Assembly (NCBI RefSeq): GCF_020193655.1
Contig: NZ_JADYVE010000005.1
Coordinates: 1-64,000, forward strand
DNA: 64,000 nt
Source of the DNA: Ensifer sp. IC3342
GTDB lineage: Bacteria > Pseudomonadota > Alphaproteobacteria > Rhizobiales > Rhizobiaceae
Reading direction: 5' to 3'
Shown here: in pieces, positions 53,359 to 62,395 of the stretch
Layout: every line of letters begins with the position of its first letter
Numbering within the stretch: position 1 is the stretch's first letter
Position numbers and translations under genes: made by a program
Notes under the pieces: model-generated
The model's input: only the letters and a program-made list of their open reading frames with translations
What the model was told of the DNA's origin: nothing
Databases searched by the model: none

Positions 53359-53637
53359 ATGACGGACCGCACCCGAAATCAACTCGGTCGAACCTGGATC
53401 GTGCTCGTTGCCATCGTCCTTTCGGGCATGTCGGCGGTCGCCTTTCAAGGCCGCACCTCTATCGTCGTTTTCGCTGTCCTCGTCCTGGCGCTTATCAAAG
53501 CCAGACTGATCATCCTAGATTTCATGGGCCTGCGCCTCGGTCCAGCCGCCATGCGGCGCGGGCTTTTCGCCTCGCCGCTGATCCTTGCGCTGCTGGCAGC
53601 GGCGAAGCTTTTCGCCACCGGCATGCCGTCCGTTTGA
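53359..53637 (+). CDS. norF: NorF, small membrane protein of NO reductase
   Basis: This 92-residue protein has three helices. TWIVLVAIVLSGMSAVAFQG, LALIKARLIILDFMGLRLGP and FASPLILALLAAAKLF match the NorF family (cytochrome oxidase subunit IV-like). It works with NorE to support NO reductase. It is followed by a separate NnrR-type box, so norCBQD has its own promoter. Confidence 0.88.
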   Translation: MTDRTRNQLGRTWIVLVAIVLSGMSAVAFQGRTSIVVFAVLVLALIKARLIILDFMGLRLGPAAMRRGLFASPLILALLAAAKLFATGMPSV

Positions 53638-53652
53638 AACCGCTCTCTTTGT

Positions 53653-53666
53653 TTGCCGAAACGCAA
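53653..53666 (+). promoter_or_regulatory. NnrR-type box upstream of norC
   Basis: TTGCCGAAACGCAA closely fits the NnrR pattern (TTGC...GCAA). It begins 15 bases after the norF stop and about 140 bases before the norC ATG, which implies a leader of about 100 bases. Confidence 0.75.
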
Positions 53667-53806
53667 AGAACGCGCGCGGGAAATCCATAGACATGGATCG
53701 TGCCCCGGACATTAGTCGGCACCGCTTAAGGCGGCGCCAAACGGGGAGGGGATCAGATCAAGCCGGCCACGCATTCGCGGCCATCTGAAATCGAAAGGAC
53801 CACGTG

Positions 53807-54259
53807 ATGGCAGAACGCCTCACCAAGACCGGGGCCCGAAACGTCTTCTACGGCGGGTCCTTCTTCTTCTTCGCAATATTCGTCGGGCTGACGGCCCATA
53901 GCCACTATTACATGAAGACAAGCTCGACGGACGAGACGACGCTGACGGACTCAGTCGGGCGCGGCAAGCACGTCTGGGAAAAGAACTCCTGTATCAACTG
54001 CCACACGCTTCTCGGCGAAGGCGCCTATTTCGCGCCCGAGCTCGGCAATGTCTGGAAGCGCTGGGGCGGCGACAAGGATCCGGAAGGCGCGCGCGAAACG
54101 CTTAAGGCGTGGATGGCGGCGCAACCCTCCGGCGTCGAAGGGCGCCGGCAGATGCCGCAATTCAATCTCACCGAACAGGAGCTCAACGACCTCGCCGACT
54201 TCCTGGAGTGGACGAGTCGCATCAAGACCCAGAACTGGCCGCCGAACGAAGCCGGCTAA
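53807..54259 (+). CDS. norC: NorC, cytochrome c subunit of nitric oxide reductase
   Basis: This 150-residue membrane-anchored monohaem cytochrome has an N-terminal helix (VFYGGSFFFFAIFVGLTAHS), then haem site CINCHTLLGEGAYFAPELG and a distal Met in RRQMPQF. It carries electrons to NorB. AAAGGA supports the ATG at 53807 over the GTG just before it. Confidence 0.96.
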   Translation: MAERLTKTGARNVFYGGSFFFFAIFVGLTAHSHYYMKTSSTDETTLTDSVGRGKHVWEKNSCINCHTLLGEGAYFAPELGNVWKRWGGDKDPEGARETLKAWMAAQPSGVEGRRQMPQFNLTEQELNDLADFLEWTSRIKTQNWPPNEAG

Positions 54260-54283
54260 GCGTTGCGATTGGAGTAAAGAACC

Positions 54284-55630
54284 ATGAAATACCAGACCCA
54301 GAAGGTCGCGATGCTCTATTTTTATGGCGCACTCGGCCTGTTTATCGCCCAGGTGCTGTTCGGTGTTATCGCCGGCACCATTTACGTCCTGCCCAACACG
54401 CTCTCCGAACTCTTGCCGTTCAACATCGTGCGCATGGTGCACACCAATGCGCTGATCGTCTGGCTGCTGATGGGCTTCATGGGTGCCACCTATTATCTCC
54501 TGCCAGAGGAAGCGGAAACGGAGCTTTACAGCACTAAGATTGCCGTGGCCCAGTTCTGGCTCTTCCTGATCGCGGCGGCCATCGCGGTCGTCGGATACCT
54601 GCTGCATATTCACGAGGGCCGCGAATTTCTCGAGCAGCCCTTCGCGATCAAAGTCGGCATCGTCGTGGTGGCGCTGATGTTCCTCTACAACATCACGCTT
54701 ACTGTTCTCAAAGGCCGGAAGACGACGGTAACCAACATCCTGATCTTCGGCCTATGGGGTGTGGCAATCTTCTTCCTGTTCTCCTTCTATAACCCGATGA
54801 ACCTGGCGCTCGACAAGATGTACTGGTGGTACGTCGTCCACCTGTGGGTCGAAGGTGTCTGGGAACTGATCATGGCCTCGGTGCTCGCCTTCCTGATGAT
54901 CAAGCTCAACGGCATCGACCGCGAGGTTGTCGAGAAGTGGCTCTACGTCATCGTCGGCCTGGCGCTCTTCTCCGGCATCCTCGGCACCGGTCACCACTAC
55001 TACTGGATCGGCGCGCCGGGTTACTGGCAGTGGATCGGCTCGCTCTTCTCGACGCTTGAAGTCGCCCCGTTCTTCACCATGGTGATCTTCACCTTCGTGA
55101 TGACCTGGAAGGCCGGGCGCAAGCACCCGAACCGCGCGGCTCTTCTCTGGTCGATCGGCTGCTCGGTCATGGCCTTCTTCGGCGCCGGCGTCTGGGGCTT
55201 CCTGCACACGCTGTCCTCGGTGAACTACTACACCCACGGTACGCAGGTGACTGCGGCCCACGGCCATCTCGCCTTCTTCGGCGCCTATGTGATGCTGAAC
55301 CTGGCGGTGATGGCCTATGCCATCCCGGAAATCCGCGGCCGCCAGCCCTACAACCAGTGGCTCTCGATCGTCAGCTTCTGGGCCATGTGCACCGCCATGT
55401 CGGTGATGACCTTCGCCCTCACCTTCGCGGGCGTCCTTCAGGTCCACCTGCAGCGCGTGCTTGGCGAAAGCTACATGGACGTGCAGGACCAGCTGGCGCT
55501 GTTCTACTGGATCCGCCTCGGCTCCGGTGCGGTCGTCCTCGTCTCGGCGCTGATGTTCATCTGGGCCGTGCTGGTTCCAGGACGCGAGCGCAGCGAGAAG
55601 TTTAGCGCTTCGATCCAGCCCGCCGAATGA
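54284..55630 (+). CDS. norB: NorB, catalytic subunit of nitric oxide reductase (cNOR)
   Basis: This 448-residue haem-copper oxidase-family protein has 12 helices and reduces 2 NO to N2O. The low-spin haem His in VRMVHTNALIVW and the FeB ligands in VVHLWVEGVWELI, with its essential Glu, are visible, as are GTGHHYYWIGAPGYWQW and YTHGTQVTAAHGHLAFFGAY. The length suits the short, cytochrome-c dependent type with a separate NorC. Confidence 0.97.
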   Translation: MKYQTQKVAMLYFYGALGLFIAQVLFGVIAGTIYVLPNTLSELLPFNIVRMVHTNALIVWLLMGFMGATYYLLPEEAETELYSTKIAVAQFWLFLIAAAIAVVGYLLHIHEGREFLEQPFAIKVGIVVVALMFLYNITLTVLKGRKTTVTNILIFGLWGVAIFFLFSFYNPMNLALDKMYWWYVVHLWVEGVWELIMASVLAFLMIKLNGIDREVVEKWLYVIVGLALFSGILGTGHHYYWIGAPGYWQWIGSLFSTLEVAPFFTMVIFTFVMTWKAGRKHPNRAALLWSIGCSVMAFFGAGVWGFLHTLSSVNYYTHGTQVTAAHGHLAFFGAYVMLNLAVMAYAIPEIRGRQPYNQWLSIVSFWAMCTAMSVMTFALTFAGVLQVHLQRVLGESYMDVQDQLALFYWIRLGSGAVVLVSALMFIWAVLVPGRERSEKFSASIQPAE

Positions 55631-55706
55631 TCGCCCTGACCGGCCCCGCCGTCCGCGTCGGGGTCAGTCCTTCCATCTGCTTCGACCGTTTGTCACGGAG
55701 ATCAAA

Positions 55707-56519
55707 ATGAACCTTGTTCTGCCGAACGCATCCCGCCCGACCGCCGATATTCCGCACTACAGTCCGCTCGGCAACGAATGCGCGTTGTTCGAGACCGCCT
55801 GGGTCAGGCAATTGCCACTCCTCCTGAAAGGTCCGACCGGCTGCGGCAAGACGCGTTTCGTCAGCCATATGGCCGCGAGGCTCGGCCTACCGCTTTCGAC
55901 CGTTTCCTGCCATGACGATCTTGCCGCCGCGGATCTCACCGGCCGCTACCTGTTGAAGGGCGGCGACACCGTCTGGGTCGACGGGCCGTTGACGCGCGCC
56001 GTGCGCGAGGGCGGCGTGTGCTACCTCGACGAGATCGTCGAGGCGCGCAAGGACGTCGCCGTCGTCCTGCATCCGCTCACCGACGATCGCCGCATGCTGC
56101 CACTGGAGCGCACCGGCGAGATGCTCGAGGCACCGTCCGGTTTCATGCTGGTCGTATCCTACAATCCCGGCTACCAGAATCTGCTCAAGAGCCTGAAGCC
56201 CAGCACGCGGCAACGTTTCGTCGCGATCGAGTTCGACTTCCTGCCGAAGGCGCAGGAAATCGCCGTCGTCGCGGCGGAAAGCGGCCTTGCTGAAGCGCAG
56301 GTGGCACGGCTCGTCGATCTCGCCGCGCGTCTCCGGGCGCTCAAGGGCCACGATCTAGAAGAGGGCGTTTCGACCCGCCTGCTCGTCTACTGCGCCAGTC
56401 TCATCGACGCCGGGATGCCGGCGAAGGAAGCTGTTCGCGCTGCCATGATCGAGCCCCTGACCGACGAGCCCGACGTCAGGGCCGCGCTTCTGGAAGTGGC
56501 CGATTCCCTGATAGCCTGA
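55707..56519 (+). CDS. norQ: NorQ, MoxR-type AAA+ ATPase for NO reductase activation
   Basis: This 270-residue AAA+ protein has Walker A LLKGPTGCGKTRFV (about 38-50) and Walker B VCYLDEIVEARKD. NorQ works with the von Willebrand-domain protein NorD to insert or activate the non-haem iron of NorB. The start is 77 bases after norB. norD follows within about 10 bases. Confidence 0.94.
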   Translation: MNLVLPNASRPTADIPHYSPLGNECALFETAWVRQLPLLLKGPTGCGKTRFVSHMAARLGLPLSTVSCHDDLAAADLTGRYLLKGGDTVWVDGPLTRAVREGGVCYLDEIVEARKDVAVVLHPLTDDRRMLPLERTGEMLEAPSGFMLVVSYNPGYQNLLKSLKPSTRQRFVAIEFDFLPKAQEIAVVAAESGLAEAQVARLVDLAARLRALKGHDLEEGVSTRLLVYCASLIDAGMPAKEAVRAAMIEPLTDEPDVRAALLEVADSLIA

Positions 56520-56529
56520 GGTCCTGGCG

Positions 56530-58431
56530 ATGCTCGATTTCCTCGAACTGGAAGAAACGGTCGGCCGTGCCTGGCACCGCTTCATCGGCAACACGCGCAC
56601 GTGGCGGCGCCACCCCGAACATGCCGTGCGGCTCGCCGATCTCCTGCCGGTGCTCGCGATCTCGTTTCGCGGGCACGGCGGCGAGAGCGCAGTGCAGATC
56701 GCCCCGGCGCGCGGTCGCACCTCGGCCCACAGGCTCAAGTGGCGTCAGCGCGTGGGCCTCGGGGAAGAGAAGCTCACGCAGCCCGGACGCGATCACGCAT
56801 CGCTGATGTTGCCGGCGGAAATCGATCTTTTTCCGGACAAGGACCTCAATCGCGACCTCTATTTCTGGCTTGTCGGCTATATGGCCACCATGTCGCTGGA
56901 GCCGCTGGCGGAGGCCGATCTCCTCCGCCGCGATCTTGCCGCACTCGCCCGTGCGGAAGTAACGGTCGCGGCCGTGTTGGGCACGTTCCCGGGCATGCGC
57001 ACGCGTTACCGCCGGCTCGCGGCAGCCGTCCTTGCCGAGCGGACCCGAGGCGCGCTGCCATCCGTGGAGCAGCATGTCGAAAACCGGATTCTTGGCATGC
57101 TGAGGAAGGCGGCCGGGGAGCCGGACAAGACCTTGCCGGTGATCTTCCCGCATCGGGCGCCACCCGGCTATCTGCCGATGCTGCCTCTCCCGCTCTGGCC
57201 GGATGCACTGGTGCGCGCCGAGACCGAAACGCGGCGCGAGGATGATGAGCCGGCGCAGGGCGCGGCGGCGCCGTCCGCGGTCGAGACCGAGCGCCATGTC
57301 GCGACCCGCGAAAATCCCGAGAACCGCAAGGGGGACCGCAGCCCCTTCATTCTCAACCGCTTCGAGAAGATCCTTGCGATGGCGGAGATGGTCAACGTCG
57401 ACCGGCCGGCCGACGACAGCGACGACCACGACGCGAAGGCTGCGGAAGAGCTGGATGAGATGACGCTCGGCGAACGCAAGGGGCGCCCGTCCGCGCGCTT
57501 CCGGTTCGATCTGGACCTGCCGCCCGAGGCGGTCGACGTCACCCCTTTGACGGCCGAACATACTTATCCGGAGTGGAACTACCGTACAGGCACCTATCTC
57601 AAAGACCATTGCCGCGTACTGGCTTCCCCTGCTTCCGCACTCGGCGACCGTGCCGAACTGACCTCGGAGACGCAAAGCCTCATACGTCGGGTGCGGCGCC
57701 AGTTCGAGGTGCTGCGTCCGCGCCACGAGATCCTGCGCGCGCAAATCGACGGTGCTGACCTCGATCTCGACGCTGTGGTTCGTGCGCGCACCGACCTTGC
57801 GGCCGGGGGCCAGGGAAGCGATCGCATTCACCTGATGAGCCGGCCGCAGGCGCACGATCTCGCCGTAACCATCCTTGTCGACGTGTCGCTCTCGACCGAT
57901 TCCTGGTCGGATAATCACCGCGTTCTCGATGTCGAGAAGGAGGCGTTGACGATCCTGGCCCACGGCCTGGCGGCTTGCGGCGACAACCATTCGATCCTGA
58001 CCTTCACGTCGCGCCGGCGCGATTGGGTGCGGGTGGAAACCGTCAAGGCTTTCGATGAGCCGATGAGCGGTCTCGTCGAGGCGCGGATCGCCGCGCTCAA
58101 GCCCGGTTATTACACCCGCATCGGCGCGGCGATCCGGCATGCCTCGGCCGAGCTCCGCAAGCAGCCGAACCGCAAGAAGCTGCTTCTGGTGCTGACCGAC
58201 GGCAAGCCGAACGACGTCGACCACTACGAGGGACGCTTCGCGCTCGAAGACAGCCGGCGTGCCGTGTCGGAGGCGCGCCGAAGCGGGATCAGTACCTTTG
58301 CCGTCACAGTTGACCGCGAAGCGCGATCCTATGTGCCGACGATGTTCGGCCAGAACGGCTATGCCATGGTCGGCAACATTGCCCGGCTACCGGCCGCACT
58401 TCCCGCCATCTATCGCGGGCTTGCCGGATAA
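56530..58431 (+). CDS. norD: NorD, von Willebrand A-domain NO reductase activation protein
   Basis: This 633-residue cytoplasmic protein has a C-terminal VWA domain with the metal-ion-dependent adhesion motif TILVDVSLSTDSW (about 443-455) and later LLLVLTDGKPNDVDHYEGRF. The N-terminal part ends in an acidic stretch (DDSDDHDAKAAEELDEM). It partners NorQ to mature NorB. The gene is full length and ends just before a strong terminator. Confidence 0.94.
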   Translation: MLDFLELEETVGRAWHRFIGNTRTWRRHPEHAVRLADLLPVLAISFRGHGGESAVQIAPARGRTSAHRLKWRQRVGLGEEKLTQPGRDHASLMLPAEIDLFPDKDLNRDLYFWLVGYMATMSLEPLAEADLLRRDLAALARAEVTVAAVLGTFPGMRTRYRRLAAAVLAERTRGALPSVEQHVENRILGMLRKAAGEPDKTLPVIFPHRAPPGYLPMLPLPLWPDALVRAETETRREDDEPAQGAAAPSAVETERHVATRENPENRKGDRSPFILNRFEKILAMAEMVNVDRPADDSDDHDAKAAEELDEMTLGERKGRPSARFRFDLDLPPEAVDVTPLTAEHTYPEWNYRTGTYLKDHCRVLASPASALGDRAELTSETQSLIRRVRRQFEVLRPRHEILRAQIDGADLDLDAVVRARTDLAAGGQGSDRIHLMSRPQAHDLAVTILVDVSLSTDSWSDNHRVLDVEKEALTILAHGLAACGDNHSILTFTSRRRDWVRVETVKAFDEPMSGLVEARIAALKPGYYTRIGAAIRHASAELRKQPNRKKLLLVLTDGKPNDVDHYEGRFALEDSRRAVSEARRSGISTFAVTVDREARSYVPTMFGQNGYAMVGNIARLPAALPAIYRGLAG

Positions 58432-58451
58432 GGGCAACAGGGGACCCACAG

Positions 58452-58480
58452 AAAGCCCGGCATTCGCGCCGGGCTTTTTC
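58452..58480. terminator. Terminator between norD and hemN
   Basis: AAAGCCCGGC (58452-58461) pairs perfectly with GCCGGGCTTT (58468-58477) around ATTCGC, followed by TTC and more T. It lies 20 bases after norD. Because the stem is flanked by AAA and TTT it could end transcription from the convergent hemN too. Confidence 0.9.
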
Positions 58481-58497
58481 TTTGCCGTACTTGTTCC

Positions 58498-59850
58498 TCA
58501 CGCAGCCTTGCTGTGCGTCCTTTGTGACTGCTCGAGGTAGGCGTCGAAGGCGGCGGCGACGGCGCGGATGACGAAGCGGTGATCCTGCCGTACCTGAATG
58601 ACGCCGCCGGCGATGTCCAGCACGCCGTCTTCGGCAAGTGCTGCGAGCTTGGCGTTCTGATCGATAAGTGGATGAGCGTCGAAACCGTGGGCCGCGGCGA
58701 TCGCGTCAATGTCGGCGCTGAAATCGCACATCAGCCTTTCGATGATCTCGGCCCGCAGACGGTCTTCGCCGGTCAGTCGATATCCCTTTGCCGTTGCCAG
58801 GCGACCCGACGCGATGTGGCGGGCGTAGAGGCCGGGTGCCACTTCGTTTTGCGCATAGCCTTCCTGCGAGCGGCCGATGGCGGACGCGCCGAAACCGATG
58901 AGCGTCTCGCAGTTGTCGGTCGTGTAGCCCTGAAAATTGCGCCGCAGCTTTCCAGGCTCCTGGGCCTTCACGAGGTCGTCGTGCGGCAGGGCGAAGTGAT
59001 CGAGACCGATCTGCCGGTAACCGGCGGCAACGAGCGTCTCGCTGATGGCCATCGCCTGTGCGTTGCGGGCGGCGCCGTCGGGTAGCGCGTTCTCGTCGAT
59101 CATGCGCTGATGCTTCTTGAAGGAGGGGATGTGCGCATAGCCGAAGACGGCAAAGCGTTCCGGCCGCATCGCCAGGGCCGCCTTCGTGGTCGCGACGCAG
59201 GAGTCGACAGTCTGATGCGGCAGGCCGTAGATCAGGTCGAAATTGATGTTGTCGACGCCGGAGCGGCGCAGATGATGAACGGCGTCCGCCGTCTGCGCCT
59301 CGCTCTGGATGCGGTTGATGGCTTTCTGGACGATTGGATCGAAGCTTTGCACGCCGAGACTGGCGCGGGTGACGCCGCCAGCACCAAGCGCTTCCGCCAT
59401 CTCGACCGTCAGCCGTCGCGGATCGATCTCGACTGCGATGCCGGTTGAGCCGGCGAAGGAGAACTGCTCGCGCAACAAATTCATCAGCGCGAGAAATTCC
59501 TCCGGCTCGATGATCGTCGGCGTGCCGCCGCCGAAATGCACTTCGCCGATTGGAAGAGGCTGCCGCGTGCGGCCCGCCACCATGCGGATCTCATCCTTCA
59601 AGACAGCGAGATAGTCGAGGATCGGCTCGTCCTGCCGGGTGATCGTCGTGTGACAGCCGCAATACCAGCACATCGAACGGCAGAAGGGGATGTGCAGATA
59701 GAGCGATACCTCTTGCTCGCGCGGTATCTCCGCCAACCATTCGGAATAGGTTTCGTGATCGATCGCGTCCGCAAACCGTGGCGCGGTCGGATAGCTTGTG
59801 TAACGCGGCAGGCGCAATTCGCCGTACTTCTGAAGGATCGAGGCGTGCAT
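58498..59850 (-). CDS. hemN: HemN, oxygen-independent coproporphyrinogen III dehydrogenase
   Basis: This 450-residue radical SAM enzyme converts coproporphyrinogen III to protoporphyrinogen IX without oxygen. The cluster motif is FCRSMCWYCGC (CxxxCxxC plus the extra Cys), and the SAM-region GEVHFGGGTPT and SLGVQSFDPIVQKAINR are typical. I chose the ATG at 59850, with AGGAG 6 bases upstream, over the one at 59880. It supplies haem for NapBC, NorBC and other cytochromes during anaerobic growth. A TTG-N8-CAA box precedes it. Confidence 0.92.
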   Translation of the reverse strand: MHASILQKYGELRLPRYTSYPTAPRFADAIDHETYSEWLAEIPREQEVSLYLHIPFCRSMCWYCGCHTTITRQDEPILDYLAVLKDEIRMVAGRTRQPLPIGEVHFGGGTPTIIEPEEFLALMNLLREQFSFAGSTGIAVEIDPRRLTVEMAEALGAGGVTRASLGVQSFDPIVQKAINRIQSEAQTADAVHHLRRSGVDNINFDLIYGLPHQTVDSCVATTKAALAMRPERFAVFGYAHIPSFKKHQRMIDENALPDGAARNAQAMAISETLVAAGYRQIGLDHFALPHDDLVKAQEPGKLRRNFQGYTTDNCETLIGFGASAIGRSQEGYAQNEVAPGLYARHIASGRLATAKGYRLTGEDRLRAEIIERLMCDFSADIDAIAAAHGFDAHPLIDQNAKLAALAEDGVLDIAGGVIQVRQDHRFVIRAVAAAFDAYLEQSQRTHSKAA

Positions 59851-59913
59851 GGCAGCTCCTGTGGTCATGTCGGAATTCATGACCCGACTCTAGAGTGCGT
59901 GCCTGACGGTTCT

Positions 59914-59927
59914 TTGCGAAAAGCCAA
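59914..59927 (-). promoter_or_regulatory. NnrR/FixK-type box upstream of hemN
   Basis: TTGCGAAAAGCCAA fits TTG-N8-CAA and lies 64 bases before the hemN start codon at 59850. Confidence 0.65.
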
Positions 59928-59959
59928 GTAACGGGCGTGTTGCTCAATCCGGAATTTGT

Positions 59960-59973
59960 TTGCGCTTCGACAA
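59960..59973 (+). promoter_or_regulatory. NnrR-type box upstream of the DUF2249 operon
   Basis: TTGCGCTTCGACAA fits the NnrR pattern and ends 104 bases before the DUF2249 ATG at 60077. With the nearby box at 59914-59927 it makes a paired arrangement for the two divergent units. Confidence 0.65.
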
Positions 59974-60076
59974 AATGTCGCGTTGGCGCGCCGACTAGTT
60001 TTCTCAAATCCGGGGCGATCACGCCGCCTTGCCCCGGAAAACTGAACAATGCCGGCGGCAGCCCAACGGATCCCTC

Positions 60077-60358
60077 ATGACAACTGCAGAAACGGAATCA
60101 AAGCCCTTCATCGACGTTCGAACCATTCCGTCGGTGGAGCGCCACCCCAAAATTTTCGGCATGCTGAATGCTCTCGCCGCAGGTGGTTCCCTCATCCTCA
60201 TCAATGACCACGACCCGCGACCGCTCCACTACCAGCTCGAGGCGAGGCATCCGGGCGAATTCTTCTGGGAATATCTGGAACAGGGGCCCGACGTATGGCG
60301 CGTTGAAATCGGGCGCCATGAGGCGTCCGGCTGTGACTGCTGCTGTGGTGGCCATTGA
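60077..60358 (+). CDS. DUF2249-family protein
   Basis: This 93-residue protein has one DUF2249 domain: FIDVRTIPSVERHPKIFGML, GGSLILINDHDPRPLHYQLE and FFWEYLEQGPDVWRVEIGR. The C terminus is Cys-rich (CDCCCGGH), unusual and suggestive of metal or haem-related chemistry. DUF2249 proteins cluster with denitrification and hemerythrin genes, but their function is unknown. It is divergent from hemN with two NnrR-type boxes in between. Confidence 0.82.
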   Translation: MTTAETESKPFIDVRTIPSVERHPKIFGMLNALAAGGSLILINDHDPRPLHYQLEARHPGEFFWEYLEQGPDVWRVEIGRHEASGCDCCCGGH

Positions 60359-60387
60359 GCGGCGGCGGCATTCCGCTCCTGCCTATC

Positions 60388-60460
60388 AGAGCGGGATGAG
60401 GAAAAGTGTGCGCGGTTTTCCGCCCGCATCCCGCTCCAACTTATTAGAACCGATCACGTG
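60388..60460. repeat. Intergenic palindrome, family C copy 3 (inverted)
   Basis: AGAGCGGGATGAGGAAAAGT leads to GCGCGGTTTTCCGCCCGCAT and ends CCCGCTCCAACTTATTAGAA, the reverse complement of copy 2. It separates the DUF2249 gene from the following membrane-protein gene. Confidence 0.75.
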
Positions 60461-60497
60461 ACCCCGATTGCTTCGCGTGATCCGGTCAAACAGGTGA

Positions 60498-61868
60498 ATG
60501 AAGATGTTCGGGGCCACGCTTTCCCGCTGGACCATGTCCTATTTTGCGGCCGCACTCGCCTTTCTCTTGATTGGCGAGGCGATGATGGTCCTCGGCTATG
60601 GATATCCGGCCGCTGCGATTGAGGCGCCCGAGACCCTGGCGCTGGTGCACACGATCGCGCTCGGCTGGCTGAGCCTTCTGATGGCGGGTGCGCTGTTGCA
60701 GTTCGTGCCGGTCCTCGTCGGCCGGCCGCTTTGCTGCGCCCATCTCGCCTTTCCCGCGCTCGTGCTTCTCGTGACCGGCATCGGCGGCCTGGTCCTCGGT
60801 TTCGTGGGGCCTTCCGGGAATATCGTTTTGCCGCCTGTCATGCTGCCGGTGGCGGCAGTTCTGACGATAGCCGGCTTTGCCTGTGTCGGGGTGGCATTCG
60901 CGGTGACGCTGTGGCGCGCGCGTCCGCTGCCGCTCACCGCGCGGTTTGTCGCCGTCGGTCTGGGTGCACTGGTGCTAACGGTGCTGCTCGGCGGAACCTA
61001 TGCCTTTGTTCTCGGCGGTGCGAGCGTGGCCAATGCCGCGATCGCCCTCACGTTGGAAGGGGTCTCGCTGCATGCCGCACTCGGCCTTGGTGGATGGCTG
61101 ATCTTTACAACAATGGGCGTCAGCTATCGGCTCTTGACCATGTTCATGCTTTCGCCGGATGCCGAGCGTCGCAGCACCAGGGTCGTCTGGCTGTCCGGCA
61201 GCGCTGCGCTTGGCCTCGTAGCCGGCATCGTACCGCTCATTCTCACGGGTTCGGTCGGCCGTCTCGCCCTGTTGCTCGTCGCCGCCTTTCTTGGCGTGCT
61301 CGCAGTCGCGGTCTATGCCAGCGATATTCTCCGGATCTACCAGGAGCGAAGGAGGCGGGAAATCGAGCTCAACACCCGCGCGGCCATCGGCGCCTTTTGC
61401 GCGCTTGCGGCCGCGACCGTTCTTTTCGTGGGACTGCTCGTGACCGGCCGCATGGAACAGGGTATCGGTTCGCTCGTTTATCTCGTGGCTTTCGGATGGC
61501 TGACGGGCATGGGTCTTGCGCAGCTTTACAAGATCATTCCGTTCATGACCTGGCTCGAATGCTACGGTCCGGCACTCGGCCGCACTCCGACGCCGCGTGT
61601 CCAGGATCTGGTCGTCGAGCGGCGGGCGCTCGGCTGGTTTCGCGCGTTCTACGCATCGGTGCTTGTCGCGACCCTCAGTCTCTCGGTTGGTGCGCAGCCG
61701 CTTTTCCGGCTTGCCAGCCTTTGCCAATTGGTCGCAATCTCGGTGCTTGTCCTTGAGTTCACTCGTGCGCGCCGGCTCTCCAACGTACCCGCCAGCCTTC
61801 GCTTGCCGACAGGTGCCGTGCGTCCGCACCTTTTTCTGCCATCTTTTCCGTTGTGGAGACAACCATGA
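60498..61868 (+). CDS. NnrS-like / haem-copper-oxidase-subunit-I-like membrane protein
   Basis: This 456-residue protein has about 12 hydrophobic helices. The second helix carries LALVHTIALGWLSLLMAGAL then QFVPVL, the His-containing pattern of NnrS-like and subunit I-like proteins in denitrification loci. A second conserved His lies in GVSLHAALGLGGWLIFTTMG. NnrS is haem-copper containing and protects against NO stress. Identity with true NnrS is uncertain. It starts a three-gene set overlapping the next gene. Confidence 0.65.
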   Translation: MKMFGATLSRWTMSYFAAALAFLLIGEAMMVLGYGYPAAAIEAPETLALVHTIALGWLSLLMAGALLQFVPVLVGRPLCCAHLAFPALVLLVTGIGGLVLGFVGPSGNIVLPPVMLPVAAVLTIAGFACVGVAFAVTLWRARPLPLTARFVAVGLGALVLTVLLGGTYAFVLGGASVANAAIALTLEGVSLHAALGLGGWLIFTTMGVSYRLLTMFMLSPDAERRSTRVVWLSGSAALGLVAGIVPLILTGSVGRLALLLVAAFLGVLAVAVYASDILRIYQERRRREIELNTRAAIGAFCALAAATVLFVGLLVTGRMEQGIGSLVYLVAFGWLTGMGLAQLYKIIPFMTWLECYGPALGRTPTPRVQDLVVERRALGWFRAFYASVLVATLSLSVGAQPLFRLASLCQLVAISVLVLEFTRARRLSNVPASLRLPTGAVRPHLFLPSFPLWRQP

Positions 61869-62395
61869 CCATTAAACCCCATGAACTTGACGTCCGGCCG
61901 ATATTGCGCGGCGGCGGCGATCCTTTTCAGGTGATCATGAACACCGTCGACAACCTCGTTCCCGGACAGGCACTGAGACTCATCGCTTCGTTCCGGCCGG
62001 TGCCGCTTTTTAGCGTCATGGCCGGCCGCGGGTTCTCCCACCAGGAAGAGGCTCTCGGCAACGGCGATTGGGCCGTGCTGTTTACCCCGCAAGGACAGGT
62101 CGACGACATTCGCATGTCGTCCGGGGACATGGATCTCGACGGATGGCCGGATCCGGCGCGCCAGCTCGATCTGACCGATCTCGATCCGCCGGAGCCGATG
62201 GTGCGCATCCTCGCCGCGCTCGAGAAGATGGAAGCCGGCGAAGTGCTTTTCGCCCTGCTCTCGCGCGAGCCGCTGTTTCTCTATCCGGAACTTGCGAAGC
62301 GCGGTCATCGCTGGGCAGGAAACTTCGATGTGACCGGTGAGGTCTATCGCATCCTCATTCGCGCCGGAAAGCCAGGTCATCATGTCGGCGCCTGA
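61865..62395 (+). CDS. Tandem DUF2249 protein
   Basis: This 176-residue protein contains two DUF2249-like units. The first runs from ELDVRPILRGGGDPFQVIMN through GDWAVLF, and the second from LDLTDLDPPEPMVRILAALE through the terminal EVYRILIRAG. The ATG overlaps the upstream gene (ATGA). A fusion of two copies supports the idea that the domain works as a pair. Function unknown, denitrification-linked by context. Confidence 0.78.
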   Translation: MTIKPHELDVRPILRGGGDPFQVIMNTVDNLVPGQALRLIASFRPVPLFSVMAGRGFSHQEEALGNGDWAVLFTPQGQVDDIRMSSGDMDLDGWPDPARQLDLTDLDPPEPMVRILAALEKMEAGEVLFALLSREPLFLYPELAKRGHRWAGNFDVTGEVYRILIRAGKPGHHVGA

